A DNA stretch of 8,314 bases from Gemmatimonadota bacterium (GTDB lineage: Bacteria; Gemmatimonadota; Gemmatimonadetes; Gemmatimonadales; GWC2-71-9). The translations under genes were made by a program, and so were the position numbers. Positions 1-5,422 of this stretch are shown one piece after another (within the stretch, counting starts at the first letter, position 1; each line of letters starts with the position of its first letter). The notes under the pieces are model-generated. The model was not told the origin of the DNA. It did not search any database and was given only the letters and a program-made list of their open reading frames with translations. The stretch lies in the NCBI GenBank assembly GCA_003220985.1, contig QHTY01000008.1, positions 4,504-12,817 of the forward strand, written 5' to 3'.

Positions 1-517
1 AGAGCGGCAGGGTGGCGACGAGGGTCTTTCCTTCGCCCGTCGCCATCTCCGCGATTTTGCCTTGGTGCAGCACGATCCCGCCAATAAGCTGCACGTCATA
101 GGGCACCATGTCCCATTTCAGGGTGTGTGCCGTCACGACGACATCGCTCCCCAGGAGCCGGCGCGACGCCTCCCGCACCGTTGCGAACGCCTCGGGCAGC
201 AAGTCGTCCAGCGTACGCTGCAGCTCGCTCACGAACGATTGCTCGACTTTTCTCAGCTGATCGCCGAGGTTCGCCCGCTCGGCGGGATCGGGACAATCGT
301 GCTTTGCCTGTTTGAGGCGCTCGACCTCGGCCTGCAGGGCACCGGTGCGTTGCGCGATCGTCTCGCGGAACTTGCCGGTCTGCGCTTGGAGGTCGGCGTC
401 GGCAAAGTCCTTGAGACGCGCTTCATGCTGGTGAATCGCATCCACGATCGGCTGGATGCGCTTCAACTCGCGGTTGAACCGCGTCCCAAAGATTTTTGTA
501 AACCAGCGATTGGTCAT
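1..517 (-). CDS. secA: SecA preprotein translocase ATPase, amino-terminal 172 residues (cut by window edge)
   Basis: SecA is the cytosolic ATPase motor that pushes unfolded preproteins through the SecYEG channel. The visible part starts at ATG (517-515) and runs off the left edge without a stop. Residues 1-60 are the charged helical amino terminus. Residues 106-119 (LLPEAFATVREASR) match the conserved SecA block before nucleotide-binding domain 1. DVQLIGGIVLHQGKIAEMATGEGKT (in pieces, 141-165) contains the Q motif region and Walker A (GEGKT, 161-165). Compared with E. coli SecA there are two extra segments: a charged, coiled-coil-like stretch at about 60-102 and about a dozen residues at 123-138 before YDVQL. 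I recognise these as typical of FCB-group SecA. The start is supported by an AGAGG Shine-Dalgarno sequence and by the 7-base gap after nadD. The family assignment is near certain; the taxonomic reading is inference. Confidence 0.96.
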   Translation of the reverse strand, partial: MTNRWFTKIFGTRFNRELKRIQPIVDAIHQHEARLKDFADADLQAQTGKFRETIAQRTGALQAEVERLKQAKHDCPDPAERANLGDQLRKVEQSFVSELQRTLDDLLPEAFATVREASRRLLGSDVVVTAHTLKWDMVPYDVQLIGGIVLHQGKIAEMATGEGKTLVATLPL

Positions 518-519
518 TA

Positions 520-526
520 CACCTCT
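520..526 (-). promoter_or_regulatory. Ribosome binding site of secA
   Basis: The minus strand reads TAGAGGTGTA directly before the secA ATG. The AGAGG core lies 4 bases from the start codon and shares bases with the TAG stop of nadD, so secA translation is probably coupled to termination of nadD. Confidence 0.6.
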
Positions 527-1072
527 AGCGGTACAGCCCGTGCGCCTCGATGTATTCGCGCACCGAGTCGGGCACTAAATATCGAATGGAACGTCCCTCT
601 TTGACGCGCTCACGCACTTTGGTGGCGGACACGTCGATCGAGGGAACCGGAATGACCCGCGCAGTCAGGGGGTGTCGGACCACGCTCGCGCCCGGCCGGG
701 CAAAGACGACGACATCGGCAAGTGCCGGAAGCGCTTCGACTTCCCACCAATCCGCAAGATCGCGGGCGGCATCCGCCCCCAGCAGTAACGTGAAGCGGTT
801 CCCCCCGTGTACGAAGGCGTCGGCAGCCCCAGCTCGATGCGCTCCACCCCCAGGCGGGGATTCCGGGCGACGGCCAGCTCCAGCATTTCCGCTCGCTGCT
901 CGGCAGTGGCTTGGTGGGCGGCGCGTTTGAACGGCTGCTCGCGCGCGGGGAGGAAGTGTACGGCAACGCCCAGCGCGTCCGCCGCTGCTTCCGCGACGAT
1001 CAGGTGTGCGACATGCACGGGGTCAAACGAGCCCCCGAACAGCGCCCGCCCCGCCGGCCCGCCGCCACTCAC
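525..1072 (-). pseudogene. nadD: Nicotinate-nucleotide adenylyltransferase, interrupted by a frameshifting internal deletion
   Basis: NadD adenylates nicotinate mononucleotide to deamido-NAD, a normally essential step of NAD synthesis. The likely start is GTG at 1072, 5 bases after the bamD stop. In that frame residues 13-24 are GGSFDPVHVAHL, the nucleotidyltransferase GxFDPxHxxH motif, and residues 80-89 end in PSYT. From there the frame leaves the family and stops at 665, giving a product of about 135 residues. In another frame, from AAC at 800 to TAG at 525-527, 91 codons continue the family perfectly: NRFTLLLGADAARDLADWWE, then VSATKVRERV (the ISATxIR-like motif) and RYLVPDSVREYIEAHGLYR. 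Between PSYT and NRFTLLLGAD a normal NadD has about 12 more residues (VDTL... helix); only five G bases stand there. So about 31-34 bases seem lost. It may be a real lesion or a sequence error. Total length after repair would be about 194, normal for the family. Confidence 0.9.
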
Positions 1073-1077
1073 GCCGG

Positions 1078-1851
1078 TCAGTGATTCGCGGGCGTCGACG
1101 GCGTGGACGGTTTCGCGCTGGAGTCGGCGACGGCGGGACAGCTCCGGTCGATGCCCTTGGCGTTGGGATAGAAGCGCCGCAGGTGCTCGCACGTCTCGTC
1201 CAGCTCCTGCGTGTACCGGATCGCGCGATAGCAATCGACCAATCGCAGCAACGCGTCCGGCGCACGCGCCGAGTTGGGATAATTGGCGATCACGTCTTTG
1301 AAATAGATGATCGCGGAATCGAAGGCCTTCCGCCGCAGATAGAAGATGCCCGTCTTGTACGTCTTCTCCGCGAACTGATTCTCGAGGCGCTTCACGTGCG
1401 GGCGGGCGCGCGCCGCCGCGTCACTGTCGGGGAAGCGCCCGGACAGCTCCTGATAAATCGCCAGCGCCGTCTCCCCGTACGCCGGATCGAGCTCGGGGCG
1501 GTGCCACAGCCGCAGATTCGCGTCGCCTGCCCTGAGCAGCGCCTGCGGCGCATACTCCGTCTTGCGGAAATCGCTGGAGGCCTGGACGTAGTCGCCCATC
1601 TGAAACGAGCACTCCGCCATGTAGTAGCGGATCTGCGGGAGGGTCGGGTCGCCTGGCTCGAGATCGAACGTCAGCCGCTGCAAAATCGCCTGGGCGCGCC
1701 GAAAATCGCCATGGTGAAACAGATCCATGGCGCGCGCGAGCTGCTCATTCGGTGGCACGACCGGCGCCAGCCGCGGGCCGTGGTGGCACGCCGCCAGGCT
1801 ACTCAGCGCGATGCCCAGCGCCAGTACACCGATCGCTTGTTGCAACCTCAT
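1078..1851 (-). CDS. bamD: Outer membrane protein assembly lipoprotein BamD (YfiO family), with a short internal gap
   Basis: BamD is a periplasm-facing outer-membrane lipoprotein of the BAM complex, which folds beta-barrel proteins into the outer membrane. The 257-residue product has a signal peptide with lipobox LAAC (residues 19-22, Cys22 being the lipidated residue) and TPR-type helical repeats over about 35-230, including the family-typical LRAGDANLRLWHRPELDP (106-123), YGETALAIYQEL (125-136) and RRKAFDSAIIYFKDVIANYP (173-192). A Ser/Thr/Pro-rich tail follows. The start ATG overlaps the upstream stop in ATGA, which implies translational coupling; no strong Shine-Dalgarno sequence is visible. 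At residues 95-101 (FRKTEYA) the second repeat looks about 8 residues shorter than in relatives, where the helix continues and ends in a Pro-containing turn before the APxALLRAGD part. The frame is kept, so the protein might still fold. Family assignment is strong; the gap is inferred from remembered family pattern. Confidence 0.88.
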   Translation of the reverse strand: MRLQQAIGVLALGIALSSLAACHHGPRLAPVVPPNEQLARAMDLFHHGDFRRAQAILQRLTFDLEPGDPTLPQIRYYMAECSFQMGDYVQASSDFRKTEYAPQALLRAGDANLRLWHRPELDPAYGETALAIYQELSGRFPDSDAAARARPHVKRLENQFAEKTYKTGIFYLRRKAFDSAIIYFKDVIANYPNSARAPDALLRLVDCYRAIRYTQELDETCEHLRRFYPNAKGIDRSCPAVADSSAKPSTPSTPANH

Positions 1852-2744
1852 TCCGGTTCAGCCTTTCCCAATGCGTTGAGCTTTTCCTGCGCCCGTTGCG
1901 AAATCGTGTCGCCCGGCGTCCCGCCCGCGAGCGCTTGTTGGTAGCTCTCCATCGCACCGGCGATGTCCCCCTGCGCGAGCCGCACGTCGCCGAGACCCAG
2001 GAACGCGCCCCGGACGACATCCGGAGACGCGCCCGGCGCGGTGGCGCGACGAAACCATCCCTCCGCATCGGTGGGACGTCCCTGCTCGAGCGCGATCTGT
2101 CCTTCGACGAGCGCGCACAGCCCCAACCCTTCCCGAGCGGACTCGACCACCACCGCGGCCCGTTGTCGCCGGATGACGCCCTCGAACACCCGCACGGCGG
2201 TACTACACTCCCGGACCCGCACGAGCATCATCCCGTATACGAACAGTAGCGAGTCCGCCCGGGCCGCGTCGACTGCGGACGCCGCCGCGACCGGCAACAG
2301 CGCGCGTGCCTCGGCGGTGTCGCCGCGGTCCACGGCGTCGAGGGCGGCCAGGACGACGTAGCGACCCAGGGGTCGGCGCGGGGCGACTTCACGCAGTCCC
2401 GTCAGGGCGCTGGCGAGCGCCGTGCGATCATTGGCGGCGAGCGCGGCGCGAGCCACGCGATCCAGGCCGTCGGCCGCTTCGTCGGCCCGCGAGCGATCGC
2501 GCTTGGCGAGTGCGCGATAGGATTCCGCCGCCAGCTCGTAGTCCTCGGCGTGCATCGCGGCGGCGCCGGCCTTCGCCAACAGGTCCGCGCTGCCGGCGTT
2601 CGCCTTGCGGCCCAACTGATATTCCGCGAGCGCATCGACATACGAGCCGGCGGCATACGCGCGATCGCCGAGCTCTTCATGATTGGCCGCCGAACGTGTG
2701 CAGGCCAGGGCCACGACCAACAGGGCAGGCGTGAATCGTCTCAC
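1848..2744 (-). CDS. Exported TPR-repeat protein, possible lipoprotein, function unknown
   Basis: Start chosen at GTG 2744, because it overlaps the preceding TGA in GTGA and puts a signal sequence exactly at the amino terminus; an upstream ATG in the same frame would add 64 low-complexity residues that merely shadow the neighbouring gene. The 298-residue product begins VRRF, then a hydrophobic core TPALLVVALAC (5-15). Cys15 could be a lipidation site, but the preceding residues A-L-A are a poor lipobox, so cleavage by signal peptidase I is also possible. TPR-like helical pairs are visible at about 22-55 (EELGDRAYAAGSYVDALAEY) and 56-85, and again near the end at 205-275 (LGLGDVRLAQGDIAGAMESY at 249-268). 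The middle (90-200) is Ala/Arg-rich helix. It sits directly before bamD with an ATGA overlap, so a periplasmic partner role in outer-membrane assembly is plausible, but this is inference from position only. Confidence 0.75.
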   Translation of the reverse strand: MRRFTPALLVVALACTRSAANHEELGDRAYAAGSYVDALAEYQLGRKANAGSADLLAKAGAAAMHAEDYELAAESYRALAKRDRSRADEAADGLDRVARAALAANDRTALASALTGLREVAPRRPLGRYVVLAALDAVDRGDTAEARALLPVAAASAVDAARADSLLFVYGMMLVRVRECSTAVRVFEGVIRRQRAAVVVESAREGLGLCALVEGQIALEQGRPTDAEGWFRRATAPGASPDVVRGAFLGLGDVRLAQGDIAGAMESYQQALAGGTPGDTISQRAQEKLNALGKAEPE

Positions 2745-3523
2745 TTCTTTTTCTTCTTTCGCTGCGCGGAGGCAGGGGCGTCGTTCGGTTCGGCGTTCAC
2801 GCCCGCGGGGACTGGCGTCACGTCGGAGCGCGACAGCAGCGCCAGGTAGGCTTCGACCCGCGGATCCTCCGGCCGCCGGGCGCGCAGCTCCTCCCACACG
2901 GCCCGCGCCGCCAGCCCGTCGCCCGCGAGATAGCACGCCAGCCCCAGCATCGCCGCGGCGTCGAGGAAGGAGGGCCGCTCGCGCACAATGATTTGGAAAT
3001 GCCCGTGCGCATCCAGCGCGCGCCCCGCCTCGAGCAAAAGGCGTCCCAGCTTATAGCGCAGGTCGTGAAAGTCCGGGCCCAGCTTCAGGGCCTCTTCGTA
3101 TTGCGCGATGGCTTCGTTCAGACCGCCCGCTTCGAGATAGGCCTGGCCGAGCACGGCATGCTGGTTCGCCAGCTTCGCCGCCACGTGACCGTGGAAGCCG
3201 CCGCGCCGCGCCGAGGTGACCTGCCGGGCGCGTCGCAGCACGGCATTCGCTTCCGCTTCGCGCCCCAGCTCGTTCAGCACCAGCGCCCGATGAATCAAGG
3301 CCTCGATATAGTTCGGATTGAGCGCCAGGGCACGATCGAGCTGGTCCAACGCCTTGTCGGGCTGGCCGGCGAGTGAGTACGAGAGTCCCAGCAGATGATG
3401 CGCGTCCGCAAAGGCGCGGCCCGTCGCGATGACCTCCTCGAGGAGATGAATCGCGCCGTAATAGTCCTGCAGCTGAAAGCGTTCGTTAGCCTGCTCGACT
3501 AGACGCTCGGGACTGACGTCCAT
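2741..3523 (-). CDS. TPR-repeat protein with a polylysine carboxyl terminus, function unknown
   Basis: A 260-residue protein without signal peptide, therefore probably cytosolic. It is built from about six tetratricopeptide repeats: roughly 4-37, 38-71 (AHHLLGLSYSLAGQPDKALD), 72-101, 121-152 (HAVLGQAYLEAGGLNEAIAQ at 122-141), 155-188 and 189-219. These show the usual G-Y/L...A..A pattern and Pro at repeat ends (LNP, LGP, RRP). TPRs bind other proteins and do not by themselves reveal a function. A Pro/Ala-rich linker (235-254) leads to RKKKKK at 255-260, encoded by an A-rich run just before TGA. The ATG at 3523 is supported by GAGGAG four bases upstream, although this places the start 38 bases inside the end of the 4-epimerase gene. 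The stop overlaps the next GTG start. I do not recognise a specific family; it could be an adaptor for surface polysaccharide or envelope assembly. Confidence 0.85.
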   Translation of the reverse strand: MDVSPERLVEQANERFQLQDYYGAIHLLEEVIATGRAFADAHHLLGLSYSLAGQPDKALDQLDRALALNPNYIEALIHRALVLNELGREAEANAVLRRARQVTSARRGGFHGHVAAKLANQHAVLGQAYLEAGGLNEAIAQYEEALKLGPDFHDLRYKLGRLLLEAGRALDAHGHFQIIVRERPSFLDAAAMLGLACYLAGDGLAARAVWEELRARRPEDPRVEAYLALLSRSDVTPVPAGVNAEPNDAPASAQRKKKKK

Positions 3524-4469
3524 GAATCTCCTCGTACCAGTCGACGAACTTGCGAATCCCTTCCTCGATCCCGACGCGCGGCTTGAAGCCCAGCACGCGG
3601 CCGGCGTGGGCTAGATCGGCATCCGTGAGCCGCACGTCGCCCGGTTGATCGGGATGGCGCTCGATACGCGCTTCCCGACCCAGCGCCGTGGCGATCAGGG
3701 CGATCAAGCGGTCGAGGCGCACTCGCTCACCCCCGCCCAGGTTGACCGTCTCGATGGTCCCGGGGACCGCGGCCGACGTCCAGTCCAGCGCCGCCAGGAC
3801 CCCGTCCAGACAGTCGGTAATATAGGTGTAGTCACGCTCGCTCGACCCATCCCCGTGCATGCGCACCGGCCGGCCCCGGGCGATCAGATCCGTGAACTTA
3901 TGGATCGCCAGATCGGGGCGCTGCCGCGGCCCGTAGACCGTGAACAACCGCACGCAGATGATCGTGAGCGGATAGAGATGCGCGAAGGCGTGGGCGAGCA
4001 GCTCCCCGGCCCGCTTGCTCGCGGCGTACGGGGATATCGGCGCGACGGCCGCCTGGTCCTCCGCAAAGGGTGCCGGGGTCGCGTTGCCGTACACCGATGA
4101 CGACGAGCCGAACACGATCCGGTTCAACCCGATACGCCGCGCCGCGTCAAGCAGGCGCGCCGTCGCGGTCACGTTGGCTTCCATGTACGACGCCGGATCC
4201 TCGAGCGAAGGGCGGACGCCGGGTTTGGCGGCCAGGTGGATCACCGCGCCGACGCCGTCCAACGGTAGGGGATCGCGCGCCACGTCCGCCTCGACGAACT
4301 GGAATTCGGGACGCGCCCGCAGGCCGGCTAGGTTGCGCTCCTTCACCTCGCGCGCGTAAAACGGATCGAAGTTGTCCACGCCGGCCACTTCGTAGCCCCG
4401 CCGGATCAACGCTTCACTCACATGGGAACCGATGAACCCGGCTGCGCCGGTGACCAGAACCCGTTGCAT
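3486..4469 (-). CDS. UDP-glucuronate 4-epimerase-like SDR (extended short-chain dehydrogenase family)
   Basis: This 327-residue protein belongs to the NAD-dependent epimerase/dehydratase family. It is closest by eye to UDP-glucuronate 4-epimerases (CapI/GAE type), which interconvert UDP-glucuronate and UDP-galacturonate through a 4-keto intermediate. Residues 5-14 hold the NAD-binding motif VTGAAGFIGS (GxxGxxG with G8, G11, G14). VDNFDPFY (31-38) followed by KERNL (43-47) is a hallmark of this subgroup. SSSSVYG (122-128) supplies the catalytic Ser/Thr region, Y148 and K152 form the YxxxK pair, and FTVYGPRQRPDLAI (176-189) is the substrate-side signature. The start ATG (4469-4467) shares one base with the TGA of the decarboxylase gene (TGATG), which favours it over the in-frame ATG 93 bases upstream. 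UDP-glucuronate as substrate fits the neighbours; an epimerase for a related UDP-sugar cannot be excluded. Confidence 0.87.
   Translation of the reverse strand: MQRVLVTGAAGFIGSHVSEALIRRGYEVAGVDNFDPFYAREVKERNLAGLRARPEFQFVEADVARDPLPLDGVGAVIHLAAKPGVRPSLEDPASYMEANVTATARLLDAARRIGLNRIVFGSSSSVYGNATPAPFAEDQAAVAPISPYAASKRAGELLAHAFAHLYPLTIICVRLFTVYGPRQRPDLAIHKFTDLIARGRPVRMHGDGSSERDYTYITDCLDGVLAALDWTSAAVPGTIETVNLGGGERVRLDRLIALIATALGREARIERHPDQPGDVRLTDADLAHAGRVLGFKPRVGIEEGIRKFVDWYEEIHGRQSRASSRAG
3528..3533 (-). promoter_or_regulatory. Ribosome binding site of the polylysine TPR gene
   Basis: The minus strand reads GAGGAG, then ATTC, then ATG at 3523. It is among the best Shine-Dalgarno sequences in the window and decides the start of the TPR gene, even though it lies inside the 3' end of the epimerase gene. 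Confidence 0.75.
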
Positions 4470-5422
4470 CAAGTCGCCGCCGCCCGCTCCCGCGCCACCA
4501 CGCCGCTGAAGTACTCGATCGTGCGACGCAGGCCGTCCTCCAAACTGACTGTTGGCTCCCACGCGAGCGTCCGCCGGGCGTAGGAAATGTCGGGTTGGCG
4601 CACGCGCGGATCGTCGATCGGCAACGGCCGTTGCACGATCGTGCTCTTGCTGCCCGTAAGCCGCAGGACAGAGTCGGCGAGCTGGCGGACGGTGAATTCG
4701 TGCGGGTTGCCGATATTGGTCGGCTCGGGGGTGCCCCGCTCGAACAGCCGAACGATGCCTTCGATCAAGTCGTCCACATAGCAGAACGAGCGGGTTTGCG
4801 AGCCGTCACCGTAGACGGTGAGCGACTCCCCGCGCAGCGCCTGGACGATGAAGTTCGACACGACGCGTCCATCGTTGGGCCGCATCCGCGGACCGTAGGT
4901 GTTGAAGATGCGCACGATCCGCGTGTCGAGATGGTGGAAGCGGTGGTAGGCCATGGTGAGCGCTTCGGCGAAGCGCTTCGCCTCGTCGTAGACGCCGCGC
5001 GGCCCGACCGGGTTGACGTTGCCCCAGTACGATTCCGGCTGCGGGTGGACGAGCGGATCCCCGTAGACTTCAGACGTGGACGCCAGGAGGAAGCGCGCCC
5101 CCTTGGCCAACGCGAGTCCCAGTGCCTTGTGGGTGCCCAGCGCACCCACTTTGAGCGTCTGAATCGGCAGCTCGAGATAGTCCACCGGACTGGCCGGGCT
5201 CGCGAAGTGGAGCACGCCGTTCAGTGGGCTTTCGACTTCGATGTAGCGCGTCACGTCCTGATTGGCGAAGCGGAACTTGGGATGAGTGGCGAGATGCTCC
5301 AGGTTGGTCGGGTTCCCCGTGATGTGATTGTCCATCCCCAGCACCTCGTAGCCGAGGGCCAGGAACTTGTCGACGAGATGTGAGCCGAGAAACCCGGCGG
5401 CGCCCGTTACGAGGACGCGCAT
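4469..5422 (-). CDS. uxs: UDP-glucuronate decarboxylase (UDP-xylose synthase)
   Basis: The 317-residue product oxidises and decarboxylates UDP-glucuronate and reduces the keto intermediate to give UDP-xylose, using tightly bound NAD. It is an extended SDR enzyme in the cytosol. Visible motifs: VTGAAGFLGSH (5-15) for NAD binding; SPASPVDYL (75-83), diagnostic for this family; STSEVYGDP (115-123) with Thr116 and Glu118, residues important for decarboxylation in characterised homologues; Y145 and K149 as the catalytic YxxxK; RIFNTYGPRMRPNDGRVVSN (171-190); and GDGSQTRSFCYVDDL (205-219). Length and motifs appear complete. The start is ATG at 5422, since the glycine motif must lie near the amino terminus; the longer in-frame option adds 48 unrelated residues. 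It overlaps the end of the Ugd module by 16 bases. The enzyme immediately upstream would provide its substrate. Confidence 0.94.
   Translation of the reverse strand: MRVLVTGAAGFLGSHLVDKFLALGYEVLGMDNHITGNPTNLEHLATHPKFRFANQDVTRYIEVESPLNGVLHFASPASPVDYLELPIQTLKVGALGTHKALGLALAKGARFLLASTSEVYGDPLVHPQPESYWGNVNPVGPRGVYDEAKRFAEALTMAYHRFHHLDTRIVRIFNTYGPRMRPNDGRVVSNFIVQALRGESLTVYGDGSQTRSFCYVDDLIEGIVRLFERGTPEPTNIGNPHEFTVRQLADSVLRLTGSKSTIVQRPLPIDDPRVRQPDISYARRTLAWEPTVSLEDGLRRTIEYFSGVVARERAAAT

Noticed and set aside
62..604. A 180-codon plus-strand frame opposite secA and the end of nadD
   Set aside because: The minus strand here encodes a clear SecA amino terminus with Walker A, and the opposite frame has no family features.
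801..806. The six-G run in nadD as a simple homopolymer miscount
   Set aside because: Adding or removing one or two G could restore the frame but would still leave about twelve family residues missing between PSYT and NRFTLLLGAD, so a length error in the run alone does not explain it.
1006..1944. A 312-codon open frame on the plus strand, opposite bamD and its neighbours
   Set aside because: It spans several real minus-strand genes and their boundaries and is low in hydrophobic patterning. It is a shadow of GC-rich codon use.
2745..2936. An upstream ATG adding 64 residues to the exported TPR protein
   Set aside because: The extension is Arg/Gly/Ala low-complexity sequence overlapping the coding phase of the preceding gene, and it would bury the signal peptide. 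The GTG at 2744 fits better.
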